Below are positions 1 through 8,538 of a stretch of 64,000 bases of DNA, one piece after another. Where the stretch lies: contig NZ_JBEPLU010000001.1 of the NCBI RefSeq assembly GCF_040545335.1, positions 1,860,001 to 1,924,000 of the forward strand, in the 5' to 3' direction. The notes beneath the pieces were generated by a model. The model was not told where the DNA came from and did not search any database. It worked only from the letters and a program-made list of their open reading frames with translations. The translations under genes and the position numbers were made by a program. Every line of letters starts with the position of its first letter. The first letter of the stretch is position 1. Source of the DNA: Phenylobacterium koreense (GTDB lineage Bacteria > Pseudomonadota > Alphaproteobacteria > Caulobacterales > Caulobacteraceae).

Positions 1-1
1 G

Positions 2-229
2 GTCCCGGACATCCGGGAGGCCGGCGCGGAGGCCTATGCCGCCGCTTTCACCGAGGAACAGCTAGGCCATCTGCTGGCGTTCCGCCGCAGCCCGGCCGGT
101 CTCGCCTGGATCGCCAAGGGAGCCGCCGTCAGCGAAGCGCTCCGGCGGGAGCTCTCGATCATCAACGCCGCCCATGTCAGGGATGCGCGGAAGATCTTCT
201 GCGAGAAGCGGAGCTGCGAGGTCGGCTGA
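2..229 (+). CDS. C-terminal part of a DUF2059-like protein (5' end outside window)
   Basis: Frame 2 is open from the window edge to a TGA at 227-229 and gives 75 residues. The segment reads FTEEQLGHLLAFRRSPAGLAW, which matches the conserved core of DUF2059 proteins, where 'FT.EEL..L..FY.SPAG' is typical. These are usually secreted alpha-helical proteins of unknown function. The tail after the core carries two cysteines (CEKRSC). The gene ends six bases before the convergent dnaN stop codon. The signal peptide and N-terminal half cannot be seen, so only the family assignment is offered. Confidence 0.6.
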   Translation, partial: VPDIREAGAEAYAAAFTEEQLGHLLAFRRSPAGLAWIAKGAAVSEALRRELSIINAAHVRDARKIFCEKRSCEVG

Positions 230-235
230 CCTGCC

Positions 236-1354
236 TTAGACCCGCAGCGGCATCAGGACGTACTGGACATCGGCGTCCACCGGGTCGAGCACCAGGGCCG
301 GATCGTTCGGGCCGCCGAAGCGGAACTCGGCGATCTCGCCGGCGATCTGGTCGGTCACGTCCAGCAGGTAGCGGGCGTTGAACGACAACTCGAAGGCCTC
401 GCCGGCGTACTCGACTTCCAGTTCCTCGACGGCCTGGCCGGCTTCCATGTTGCGGACGGTCAGGATGATTCGGCCGGGTTCGATAGCCACGCGGACCGAT
501 CGGCTCTTCTCGGCCGAGATGGTGGCGACGCGGTCGACGGCCTGGGCGAACAGCTTGTTGTCCACCAGCATGACCCGGTCGTTCCCCTTGGGGATCACGC
601 GGCTGTAGTCGGGGAACGAGCCGTCGATGACCTTGGAGGTCAGGGCCGCGCCGTTGAAGTCGAGGCGGATCTTCTGCGGGCTGACCTGCAGGTCGACGCT
701 CTCGCCGGCGTCTTCGAGCAGGCGGCGGGCCTCGGCGATGGTCTTGCGCGGGACGATGACGCCCGGGGCGCCGGCCGAGCCTTCCGGCGCGGCCATCTCG
801 GCCAGGGCCAGGCGATGGCCGTCGGTGGCCACGGCGCGCAGCTTCTGGGCGCCGTTTTCCACGACCGTGTGCAGGTAGAGGCCGTTCAGGTAGTAGCGCG
901 TTTCCTCGGTGGAGATGGCGAAGCGGGTCTTGTCGATGAGGCGGATAAGGTCGGTGACGTCCACGCCGACGCGGCTGGACAGCCCTTCCGAGGACATGAC
1001 CGGGAAGTCGCCAGCCGGCAGGACCGGCAGGTTGAACCGCGAGCGGCCGGCCGCGACGGTGAGGCGCGGATCTTCGCCGGTGAAGGACAGCGAGACGTCG
1101 GCGCCCTCGGGCAGCTTACGGACGATCTCGTAGAGCGTGTGGGCCGGCGCGGTGATCTGGCCGGGCTGGTCCACCTGGGCCAGGGCCTCGTCGATGATCT
1201 CCATGTCCAGGTCGGCGGCCGAGAAGGTCAGCCGGTCGCCCTCTGCCGATAGCAGCACGTTCGAGAGGATCGGGATGGTGTTGCGGCGCTCCACCGCGCT
1301 CTGCACATGTCCCAGCGCCTTCATCAGCGCCGCCCGTTCGATCGTCAGCTTCAT
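236..1354 (-). CDS. dnaN: DNA polymerase III subunit beta (sliding clamp)
   Basis: 372 residues from ATG 1354, the usual length of the bacterial beta clamp. The protein forms a ring dimer around DNA and tethers DNA polymerase III; it is also the landing platform for repair polymerases, MutS/MutL and the DnaA-inactivation factor Hda. The three tandem clamp domains lie at about 1-122, 128-247 and 250-372, and the sequence ends in the typical MPLRV, the C-terminal strand next to the partner-binding cleft. An in-frame codon at 1387 would add 11 residues, but the MKLTIERAAL start matches the family. dnaA and recF are not adjacent, as in other Caulobacterales, where dnaN is detached from dnaA. Confidence 0.97.
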   Translation of the reverse strand: MKLTIERAALMKALGHVQSAVERRNTIPILSNVLLSAEGDRLTFSAADLDMEIIDEALAQVDQPGQITAPAHTLYEIVRKLPEGADVSLSFTGEDPRLTVAAGRSRFNLPVLPAGDFPVMSSEGLSSRVGVDVTDLIRLIDKTRFAISTEETRYYLNGLYLHTVVENGAQKLRAVATDGHRLALAEMAAPEGSAGAPGVIVPRKTIAEARRLLEDAGESVDLQVSPQKIRLDFNGAALTSKVIDGSFPDYSRVIPKGNDRVMLVDNKLFAQAVDRVATISAEKSRSVRVAIEPGRIILTVRNMEAGQAVEELEVEYAGEAFELSFNARYLLDVTDQIAGEIAEFRFGGPNDPALVLDPVDADVQYVLMPLRV

Positions 1355-1493
1355 GTTCAGGTCCGAATCTCCAGACGCCGGCGCCACGGCGCGCCGCCGC
1401 CCCCTACGCTGGAGGGACTTGGGACATTAGCCGAAATGCAGCGCTGTTAAAGGCCCCTGCAACCATCTGGGCCGGGGATCGCTGCTAAACCCT

Positions 1494-2447
1494 TCAAGCG
1501 TCAGCGATATCGAAGCGCACGGAGGAGCGGCCGAAGTCGAGGGCGACGGTCTCGAACTGGGTCAGGAGGTCGATGCCCAGCATGATGGTCGGGGTGTCGT
1601 GCAGGTCCCAGAGCTTGAAGACCGGCATGTCGGTGAACACCACCGGGACGTTGCCCAGGTTGAGGCCGCCGATGCGGATGAAGGGCAGGTAGAGCTGGTC
1701 GCCGCCGATCGATTCGCCGGCGATCGACATCAGGGTGACCTTCTGCGCCAGGGCGTTGGCGGTGCGGTCGGTCTGCTCGATGATCCGGCGCAAGGCCCTG
1801 TTTCCAATGGAGAATTGCGAGCCCGAATCGATCATCGCGCTGATCTTCCGGCCATTGAGGTCGGCGTCGACCATGGTGAGCTGGCCGGACTTGCGGCGGG
1901 CCGGCACCACCACCCGGCCCTTGCGGGCGCCGTCGTCGCGCGAGCGGGTGATCTCCAGCATCTGGCCGGCGAAACCCATCACCAGCCGCTGGCCCTTGAG
2001 CCAATCGACCCCCAGCACGCCGTCGATGTCGAAGCCCGACATGGGCAGCACCGGGGCCGAAACCCGCTTGCGGGTGCGGGTGGCGATCTCGAGCTTGTCG
2101 ATCAGCACGCTCTCGCGGGCGCGCCGCCCGACGATGGTGTTGACCTCTATCCGCGGGCCGGCGGGCAGTTCGAGGGTGCGGGCGAGGGTCTGAGACACGC
2201 AGGAAACATTGGCCCCGGTGTCGACCATGAAGCGGTAGGGACCCTCGCCGTTGATCCTCACCGGCGCGGTGATGTGCTCGAACATCTTGCGGGTGAGAGC
2301 GATCGCCGCCGGGCTCTCATCGGCAGGTTCTGGCGAAATCGTCTCAGGAACCTGCCCGAAGGCCAAAGCGGGGAGAGCGGCCAGAAAGCCCCCGGCGGCG
2401 GCCATTCTGCCCAGCGCGAGGCGGCGAGTCTGTGACCCGACCAACAC
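1494..2447 (-). CDS. Secreted retropepsin-like aspartyl protease family protein
   Basis: 317 residues from a GTG start with AGGGAG upstream. The N-terminus holds a twin-arginine-like signal (TRRLALG, then a hydrophobic stretch to about residue 31 ending AFG), so export is likely. Two aspartic protease half-sites are visible: VDTGAN with Asp76 and IDSGSQ with Asp207, each followed by a hydrophobic strand as in the retropepsin/pepsin fold. This two-motif single-chain form is common in periplasmic 'aspartyl protease family' proteins of alphaproteobacteria. Substrate is unknown. It lies downstream of dnaN on the same strand, separated by about 140 bases, and no shared function is implied. Confidence 0.8.
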   Translation of the reverse strand: MLVGSQTRRLALGRMAAAGGFLAALPALAFGQVPETISPEPADESPAAIALTRKMFEHITAPVRINGEGPYRFMVDTGANVSCVSQTLARTLELPAGPRIEVNTIVGRRARESVLIDKLEIATRTRKRVSAPVLPMSGFDIDGVLGVDWLKGQRLVMGFAGQMLEITRSRDDGARKGRVVVPARRKSGQLTMVDADLNGRKISAMIDSGSQFSIGNRALRRIIEQTDRTANALAQKVTLMSIAGESIGGDQLYLPFIRIGGLNLGNVPVVFTDMPVFKLWDLHDTPTIMLGIDLLTQFETVALDFGRSSVRFDIADA

Positions 2448-2556
2448 GTTCCGCTCCCTTATGTTCTATGGCGCAGCCTACGCCCGGAGTCGGATAACGT
2501 CAATATTTAGAAGGAGTTGTCACCAAACTGCAGGTTGTGATCGGCAACCCCTCGGA

Positions 2557-3207
2557 TCAATCCGAAACCTGCGCCTGGGTCCGGGTCTCCTCGGGAATGG
2601 CGGCGCTGGCCATCAGGGTCAGGAAGCCCATCAGGCCGGCGGCGATCCACAGCGCCTGGGCGCCCAGGCGGTCGAAGGCGACCGCCCCGAGGGCCGCGCC
2701 GCTGATCAGGCCGAACCAGAGGATGAAGGGCGAGACCCAGGCGGTGAAGTTGCGGTCGAGCACCGCGGCGGTCAGGCCCTTGCCCAACTTGACCAGGGCG
2801 CCGGTCATGTAGGTCACCCCGAACCGCACCTCGCCGTTCGAAGCGAAGACCGTGTTCTCCGCGCCCATGGCGAAGGCGAGCAGGAAGATCGCGGCCGGGT
2901 GCGCCTTGTCCGGGCTGATCGCGGCGGCGATGACCAGCAGCAGGGTCACGAAGCCGAGCACGGCCGGCGCCCGGCGCGGAGCCTTGCGCCCCACGACGGC
3001 GCCGGCGGAAACGCCGAGCACGAAGCTGCCGATCAGGCCCAGCGCCAGGAAGGCCGAGGGCGAACCCTCGGCCAGGCTGACCGCCAGGCGCGTCGAGTTG
3101 CCGCTCATGAACGAGACGAAGAAGCCGCCGGTGATCAGGAAGCCGACGCCGTCCACGAAGCCGGCCACGGTCGAGAGGCCGGACGCGAGGGCGCGCTCGC
3201 GGTACAT
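2557..3207 (-). CDS. DUF1275 (YoaK-type) integral membrane protein
   Basis: 216 residues with about six hydrophobic segments. The N-terminal motif GFVDGVGFLITGGFFVSFMS followed by GNSTRL is the DUF1275 signature, in which 'aG..Da.g....g.f.s.mTGN' is conserved. Members are small inner-membrane proteins without established substrate; a transporter role has been proposed from topology only. The protein stands alone between the protease gene and an intergenic palindromic repeat. Confidence 0.85.
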   Translation of the reverse strand: MYRERALASGLSTVAGFVDGVGFLITGGFFVSFMSGNSTRLAVSLAEGSPSAFLALGLIGSFVLGVSAGAVVGRKAPRRAPAVLGFVTLLLVIAAAISPDKAHPAAIFLLAFAMGAENTVFASNGEVRFGVTYMTGALVKLGKGLTAAVLDRNFTAWVSPFILWFGLISGAALGAVAFDRLGAQALWIAAGLMGFLTLMASAAIPEETRTQAQVSD

Positions 3208-3262
3208 AAGGTGTTTCAGCTTACGCTCTCCGGGAACTCTTTCGCTTGGAACTCTGCTTCCG

Positions 3263-3377
3263 GCTCGTCATGGCCGGGCCGTCGGGCCCCCGGGCCATCC
3301 ATGGACGCCGAGGGTCGCCGGAGACGGTCGTGTTTATGGATCCCCGGCACGCTGGCGCGGCCGGGGATGACGATCTG
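3263..3377. repeat. Palindromic intergenic repeat (REP/RIME-like), complete copy
   Basis: The non-coding stretch between DUF1275 and grpE begins with CGTCATGGCCGGGC and ends with GCGGCCGGGGATGACG, so its two ends are imperfect inverted copies. Inside are a GGGCCCCCGGGCC palindrome and the pair CCATCCATGGACG / TTTATGGATCCCCGG. Elements of this form, built from 'GTCAT..CCGGG' and 'CCGGGGATGAC' ends, are widespread in alphaproteobacterial intergenic DNA. A half copy occurs at 16252-16290. It lies downstream of grpE and could act as a transcript end, but no U-tract is visible. Confidence 0.6.
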
Positions 3378-3418
3378 AAGAGAGCGGAACGAAGGCGTCA
3401 CGCCGGGGAGCTCGACTC

Positions 3419-4030
3419 TTACGCCTTGGTGTCCACCGAGCCGCCGGACTCGCCGCCGCCAGCGGCGTAGGGGTTGGCGCCCGATGCGCCGTCGCCGCCG
3501 GAGGGAGCCTCGCCGCCCGAGCCCTTGGCCGCGACCACCACCATGGCCGGGCGGATCAGGCGGCCGAGCAGCTCGTAGCCCGGCTGCAGCACCTGGATCA
3601 CGCCGCCGGCGGCGACCTCGGCCGAGGGCTGCTCCATCATCGCCTGGTGCTGGTGGGGGTCGAACTTCTCGCCCTTGGCCGGGTCGATCTTCTTGAGGCC
3701 GTTGTTCTCGAAGGCGGTCATGAGCGACTTGTGGGTCATCTCCATGCCGACCACGAAGTTCTTCACCGCCGGATCGTCGACCGGGGAGGCCAGGGCGCGG
3801 TCCAGGGTGTCGGCGACGGCCAGCAGGTCGCGGCCGAACTTCTGGATAGCGAAGGCGCGCGCGTCGTTGGCCTCGCGCTCAGCGCGGCGCTTGGAGTTCT
3901 CGGCGTCGGCGGCCACGCGCAGGACCTGGTCCTTGAGGGCCTGGTTCTCGGCGCGCAGGGCGATGAGTTCATCGGCCGCGGCGTCCGCCACTTCGTTCAC
4001 TTCTTCGGCCGGCGTTTGATCGTCGGACAT
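3419..4030 (-). CDS. grpE: Nucleotide exchange factor GrpE
   Basis: 203 residues, near the family norm. GrpE releases ADP from DnaK and acts as a thermosensor in the DnaK-DnaJ-GrpE cycle in the cytoplasm. An acidic N-terminus (residues 1-20) is followed by a long coiled coil (about 22-85, with LRAENQALKDQVLRV) and a beta-rich head containing the conserved FDPHQHQAMM and a PGY.L..R.IRPA.V segment. The C-terminus is an unusually Gly/Ala/Ser-rich tail (about 170-203). It lies 13 bases after hrcA on the same strand, giving the classical hrcA-grpE heat-shock pair; dnaK and dnaJ are not in the window. Confidence 0.97.
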   Translation of the reverse strand: MSDDQTPAEEVNEVADAAADELIALRAENQALKDQVLRVAADAENSKRRAEREANDARAFAIQKFGRDLLAVADTLDRALASPVDDPAVKNFVVGMEMTHKSLMTAFENNGLKKIDPAKGEKFDPHQHQAMMEQPSAEVAAGGVIQVLQPGYELLGRLIRPAMVVVAAKGSGGEAPSGGDGASGANPYAAGGGESGGSVDTKA

Positions 4031-4043
4031 TTTCTCTGTTCCT

Positions 4044-5117
4044 CTACGCTTTCGTCACCTGGGACAGCACCCGGGCGGTATAGTCCACCAACGGGATCAC
4101 CCTGGCATAATTCAGGCGCGCCGGGCCAATCACGCCGATCGCCCCGAGCACCTTCTGTCGGCCCGTCATATAGGGCGCGGCGATCACGGCGGAACCCGAA
4201 AGCGAAAACAGCCGTGTCTCGGCGCCGATGAAGATGCGCACGCCCTGGGCCTGGCGCACGTCATCCAGCAAACCGATCAACTGTTCCTTTTGTTCGAGAT
4301 CGTCGAACAGCATGCGCACGCGCTCGAGGTCGTCCAGCGCCTGGCGGTCGCCCAGCAGGTTGGCGCGGCCGCGCACGATCAGGGCCCGGCCCTCGTCCTC
4401 GCCGCCGCCGCTCCAGGCGGCCATGCCCTCTTCGACCAGCCGCGCGGCGGTCTCGTTGAGCTGGCGGCGCGCAGCCTCCAGCTCGCCGCGGATCTCCACG
4501 CCCGCCTCCACCAGGGTGCGGCCGCGCAGCCGGGCGTTCATGAAGTTGGACGCCTCCTGCAGCGAGGAGGGCGTGACGCCGGCCGCCAGCCGCATCAGCC
4601 GGTTCTCCACCGCCCCGTCCTCGAAGACCATGATCGCCAGGGCCTGCTCGGCCGAGAGGGCGACGAACTCCACGTGCTTGACGCCCGCGTCCCGGGCCGG
4701 GGTGACGACGATGCCGGCCCCGCCGGCCAGGCCCGAGAGGATGGCCGAGGCCTCGTTCAGCGCCTCCTCGAAATTGCGTCCCTTGGTCGCCAGCCGCACG
4801 TCGATCTCGCGGCGCTCGTCCTCGGGCAGGTCGCCGACCTCCAGCAGGCCGTCGACGAACAGCCGCAGGCCCGCATGGGTGGGGATGCGCCCGGCGCTGA
4901 CGTGCGGCGCGCCCAGCAGGCCCAGATGGGTCAGGTCCTGCATGGTGTTGCGGATCGAGGCGGGGGAAAGGTGGACCCCGCCCTTGGAGAGGGTGCGCGA
5001 GCCGACCGGCTCCCCGGTCTCCAGATAGCCCTCCACGACCCGGCGGAAGATGTCGCGCGCCCGCTCGTCCAGCTCGGCGAGCGACGGGCCGGGGGAAAGC
5101 AGCGGGTGGGTCACCAC
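4044..5117 (-). CDS. hrcA: Heat-inducible transcription repressor HrcA
   Basis: 357 residues. HrcA represses groESL-type operons by binding CIRCE sites and requires GroEL for activity. The N-terminal winged helix (about 14-100) contains the conserved [17 protein letters not shown] and [12 protein letters not shown] recognition segments; the remainder is the GAF-like dimerisation region. Two consecutive GTG codons (5117 and 5114) are both possible starts. A 19-codon ORF with a good ribosome binding site overlaps this start (5111-5170), so translation may be coupled. No CIRCE inverted repeat (TTAGCACTC-N9-GAGTGCTAA) is present upstream, so autoregulation through CIRCE is not supported here. Confidence 0.95.
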   Translation of the reverse strand: MVTHPLLSPGPSLAELDERARDIFRRVVEGYLETGEPVGSRTLSKGGVHLSPASIRNTMQDLTHLGLLGAPHVSAGRIPTHAGLRLFVDGLLEVGDLPEDERREIDVRLATKGRNFEEALNEASAILSGLAGGAGIVVTPARDAGVKHVEFVALSAEQALAIMVFEDGAVENRLMRLAAGVTPSSLQEASNFMNARLRGRTLVEAGVEIRGELEAARRQLNETAARLVEEGMAAWSGGGEDEGRALIVRGRANLLGDRQALDDLERVRMLFDDLEQKEQLIGLLDDVRQAQGVRIFIGAETRLFSLSGSAVIAAPYMTGRQKVLGAIGVIGPARLNYARVIPLVDYTARVLSQVTKA

Positions 5118-5170
5118 GGGTAGGTCACGATGGGCAGGTCGGGGGGGCGGCGCAGCTCGGTCAGGGCCAT
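5111..5170 (-). CDS. Possible 19-residue upstream ORF overlapping the hrcA start
   Basis: An ATG at 5170 with GAGAGG eight bases upstream opens a frame [19 protein letters not shown] and ends at TGA 5111-5113, overlapping the GTG start of hrcA by seven bases. The ORF crosses a run of seven C residues. It could be a leader peptide that couples translation to hrcA, or it could be the true hrcA N-terminus put out of frame by an error or slippage in the C7 run. The sequence alone does not decide between these. Confidence 0.35.
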   Translation of the reverse strand: MALTELRRPPDLPIVTYPW

Positions 5171-5243
5171 GGACGGAACCTCTCGCATCTAGGATAAGCC
5201 GCCCGACGCAAGACGCCAGACCCCTTCCGTTTCAAGGACCACC

Positions 5244-5960
5244 ATGCGCCCCTCCGACCGCACCGCCGACATGCTCCGCCCCGTGACGCTGGAAGTGGGG
5301 GTCAACCGCTATGCGGAGGGCTCGTGCCTGGCGAGCTTCGGCCACACCAAGGTGCTGATCACCGCCAGCGTCGAGGACCGGGTGCCCGGCTTCATGCGCG
5401 GCCGCGGCGTGGGCTGGGTGACGGCCGAGTACGGCATGCTGCCGCGCGCGACCCACACCCGCGGCCGGCGCGAGGCCTCGGAGGGCAAGCAGTCGGGCCG
5501 CACCCAGGAGATCCAGCGGCTGATCGGCCGCTCCATGCGCGCGGTGGTGGACCCGGTGGCCCTGGGCGAGCGCCAGGTCTCCATCGACTGCGACGTGATC
5601 CAGGCCGACGGCGGCACCCGCACCGCGGCCATCACCGGCGCCTGGGTGGCCCTGCGCATGGCGACCCGCTACCTCCTGGACGAGGGCGTGATCACCAAGG
5701 ACCCGATCCTCGACCAGGTGGCGGCGATCTCCTGCGGCGTCTTCAAGGGCATCCCGGTGCTTGACCTGGAATACGAAGAGGACTCCAACGCCGAGGCCGA
5801 CGCCAACTTCGTGCTGACCGGCAAGGGCGACATCGTCGAGATCCAGGCGACCGGCGAAAAGCGTGGGTTCACGCAAGGCGAGTTCGAGGCGCTGTTCTCG
5901 CTGGCCCGCAAGGGGATCGGGGAGCTTTGCGAGGTGCAGCGGGCGGTGACTGGCGGGTAG
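5244..5960 (+). CDS. rph: Ribonuclease PH
   Basis: 238 residues, exactly the usual RNase PH length. The enzyme is a phosphorolytic 3'-5' exoribonuclease that trims tRNA precursors and works as a hexamer. The conserved core is complete: FGHTKVL near residue 32, the [15 protein letters not shown] block, [17 protein letters not shown] (phosphate-binding Arg) and the acidic catalytic segment [18 protein letters not shown]. It is divergent from hrcA with about 125 bases between. In many alphaproteobacteria rph is followed by rdgB and hemW; here these are absent and an anomalous low-G+C segment begins about 200 bases later. Confidence 0.97.
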   Translation: MRPSDRTADMLRPVTLEVGVNRYAEGSCLASFGHTKVLITASVEDRVPGFMRGRGVGWVTAEYGMLPRATHTRGRREASEGKQSGRTQEIQRLIGRSMRAVVDPVALGERQVSIDCDVIQADGGTRTAAITGAWVALRMATRYLLDEGVITKDPILDQVAAISCGVFKGIPVLDLEYEEDSNAEADANFVLTGKGDIVEIQATGEKRGFTQGEFEALFSLARKGIGELCEVQRAVTGG

Positions 5961-6121
5961 GCTGGGCGAGAGGCGGGGCCGAGACAGCGGGTAATCGACC
6001 TGCTGAGCATCCGCTTAGAAGGCGGTTGTCTCGTTCGGCCTCGCAGGTTCACCGGTGGGCTCGTAGCGGACCTTGGGACGGACCGCTCCATGTCCGCACG
6101 CGAAGCTGGCCCCCTCAGTAC

Positions 6122-6160
6122 ACGAGGCTTGGGCGTTGAAAGCTCCGCAGCGAGCCTCGT
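6122..6160 (-). terminator. Stem-loop directly after the helicase stop codon
   Basis: ACGAGGCT at 6122-6129 and AGCCTCGT at 6153-6160 form a perfect 8-bp inverted repeat with a 23-base loop, starting at the base next to the stop codon of the helicase remnant. No U-tract follows on the minus strand, so it may be a weak or Rho-assisted end, or an element boundary. Confidence 0.3.
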
Positions 6161-8186
6161 CTACGCGGCCACCTTCACGAGACCCAGGCCTTGAATCTCA
6201 TCCAAAATGACCCGGCTTAATCGCAGCGGTGTAACGTCCAGGTCGCGGAGCCACGCCCTGGCTTCAGCCACGCCAAGCTCAGAATTTGGAAAATGTGGCT
6301 CGAGCGCTGCAGCCGCGATGCGCGACAGGCCCAGCTCCATAAACGACCAACCTGAACGCGTTGAGACACCCAATTCCAGCGCGAGGGGGAAATCGAAGAT
6401 CTCCTTTACCCGGTCACCGCGACCAGTATGGCGCAACGCGTGGCTAAGCACGTCTACGTATGCCTTGCCCAACTGAACGTATTGGAAGCGGATCACATCC
6501 TCGATCAACTCGAACTCCTTCCGAATGACATCATTGATGTCGGTCGGCTTGGGCGGTCGCTTCCTAGTTTTGGGGTTTCGCATGAGCTCCTCTTCGTACT
6601 CCTTGAGCTTCTTCTTGCGGCCGCGCTCGGCTCTCTTGATGGCATCCGCCAAGAGCGCGGGATATGGCTTGCCCTGCATCCACTTGACGGCGACTCCCGC
6701 GACAAGGATGGGGAACCTACTCGCGGAAAGGTTCACCAGCCGCTGAACCCTCATGAAAATGGATTCGTAGGCCTCTTTCGCCGCCAAGTAGTCGTGCGGA
6801 TTTCGAGGAATGAGAGTGTCGATCTCATCATTGGAAATCTTGGCGACTAGCTCGTTGAAGAGGCGCTTGAGACCGAATGGATCGATCGTCCAGTTTGTCG
6901 CGAGGAGGGAGGCCGGTAGTGCAATCTCCTCGCTCGCTCGCTCCGCAGCTTCGACTAGGTCCCCGCGCTTCTGCAGATCGATGGATTTGAGAGACCGCTC
7001 TGCGAAGATTTCTATGTCGCCGCGTGCGGCCCGGGCGATGAGGAGGCCGGCCGCCGCCCGCACGTTGGCAATCTCGTCGTTTCCCGGAAGTTGCCGTGGC
7101 AACTCCCCCGAAAGTGCCTGCAGAATGTCGTCTCGGCGCTCGGTCGCCACCTTCGAAAAAGCTGGCTCAATTCGAAAGCCTACGAACTTGTTCATTGGCC
7201 GTTCGGGCCAGTCATCATAGTCGACCAGGAACACGTTACCAACGATATCTGCCTTCATGCGGCCGGCACGCCCCGCGAAATTCCAAAGCGCTGCCGGCTC
7301 CAGTCGTGAGCTCGTCCCTCGTGTCGGAGTGTCTATGAACACGTTGCGTGCAGGTAGATTGACGCCCTGAAAGAGTGTCGTCGTGCAAACTAGGTAATTG
7401 AGGGCTCCGGACTTGAAGGCACTTTCAATCCCCTCTCTTAAGAGGGTTGGCATCTTGCCATAGTGGAAAGCCACGCCTCGCCGCACCAAGCCGCTCAGGG
7501 AATAGCGCGGATGAATATGCTTTTCGATAAACTCAGCTAGGTCGCGGAGCTGGTTGTTGTCTTGGTCCTTGCAGTCCTGAAAGAGCTGCAGCGCTACGTT
7601 TTCCGCGTCTTTAGGGCCAGTCGCGTAAACCAGCGAGCCGCCTGTTCTGCCAAGCTCAAGGGCAACTGCTGCAAGCCGGTTGGCCGGCAAATCAAAGCCT
7701 CGCTGGCTTTGCAAAGTCCCCAATGCGACCGACCCAAGCGCTGTTAGAAGCCGCAGCTTCAAGCTGCGGGGTTCGGCAGCCTTGCTAACCAGGATCCGGT
7801 TCTGAATGACGGACGGCAGGAGAGACACCGAAGGCTGAAGTTTTTTAATGCCGACAGCTTGGGCGACGTCATCGAAGCCCTCTGCTCCAGGGGCTAGAAA
7901 GATGACCCTCGTCTTGTCTTTGCGAGCCACCGCCTGCTCAAGGCATTCCTGCAGGATCATGCCTCTGGCGCCGTCCGAAAGGTTTTGCGCCTCGTCCACA
8001 ACGATGAGGTCGAACTCGATGTTAGACACGGCAAGAAGAACCTGAAGCCGCTCCTGGGTGAGGATGAAGACTTGCTGGTCGGGATTGGTTGGATCGATGG
8101 TCGGGACCGTCGTCACGCGTACATGCTCCGAAGTGGCGAGCCGCCGCTGAACAGAGGCATATACTTCTGAAAGTAAGGCGCGGGTC
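6161..8186 (-). pseudogene. 5'-truncated Ski2-like DEAD/DEAH helicase (possible defence-helicase remnant)
   Basis: The frame is open for 679 codons up to a chance TTG at 8200, but its homologous part begins near TRALLSEV, which looks like helicase motif Ia. Motif I (Walker A GKT/S) and everything before it are missing. The rest is intact: VVDEAQNL (motif II, about 68-74), GVAFHYGKMP (about 242-251), TTTLFQGVNLP (motif V, 273-283) and NFAGRAGRM (motif VI, 307-315), then a long helical C-terminus with a KKKLKEYEEELMRNPKTRKR basic patch. The motif V and VI forms are those of Ski2/Hel308-like helicases. Base composition is clearly lower in G+C than the flanks, and Phe, Ile, Asn and Lys are frequent, which suggests transfer. 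Loss of Walker A should abolish ATPase activity. Resemblance to the HamB subunit of Hachiman defence is only an inference. Confidence 0.7.
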
Positions 8187-8372
8187 ACCCTGGCGCACAA
8201 CGTCCCCAGCCGCGAGGCGGTGGACGCGGTCTTCGCCCAGGCGGTGTCGGTGGGCGCAAGGCCGGTGAAGCCGCCGCAGGAGGTCTTCTGGGGCGGCTAT
8301 TCCGGCTATTTCGCCGATCCGGACGGGTATCTGTGGGAGGTGGCGCACAACCCGTTCACGGACCTGACCTGA
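8178..8372 (+). pseudogene. 5'-truncated VOC/glyoxalase family protein (3' half only)
   Basis: From 8178 the plus strand encodes 64 residues including VTLAHNVPSREAVDAVFAQA, then WGGYSGYFADPDGYLWEVAHN, ending in TGA at 8370-8372. GGYSGYFADPDG.LWEVA.N is the C-terminal strand-and-metal-ligand block (Glu) of VOC superfamily enzymes; a complete protein would be about 130-140 residues. There is no start codon or ribosome binding site, and the upstream sequence switches at about 8178-8186 to the helicase gene on the other strand. The missing half is not found left of the helicase, so this is not a simple insertion into the VOC gene. Confidence 0.75.
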
Positions 8373-8538
8373 GCCGCCGGCGCCGGCGGCGCGGAGGCCC
8401 GGGGCGCCGTCCCGGTCCCCATTCGTGTCTCGCGATCCGCGCCGGCTTGGTGCAAGACCAGGCGGCGAACCCGGCGCGGTCATGGACGCCGGGGCGGTTC
8501 GTCAGGGTGGGGGTGGAGTCTTGGGCGCGTCGGGGGTG

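Noticed and set aside
5118..5243. CIRCE operator before hrcA
   Set aside because: No TTAGCACTC-N9-GAGTGCTAA or near match is present in the hrcA-rph gap.
7751..7769. Perfect palindrome CCGCAGCTTCAAGCTGCGG inside the helicase remnant
   Set aside because: It lies in the coding frame and encodes PRSLKLR; no other copy or regulatory context was found, so chance is likely.
8425..8538. N-terminal extension of the CitMHS transporter from GTG 8425
   Set aside because: The extra 38 residues are Gly/Arg-rich, not membrane-like and not expected in the family; ATG 8539 opens directly into the first helix.
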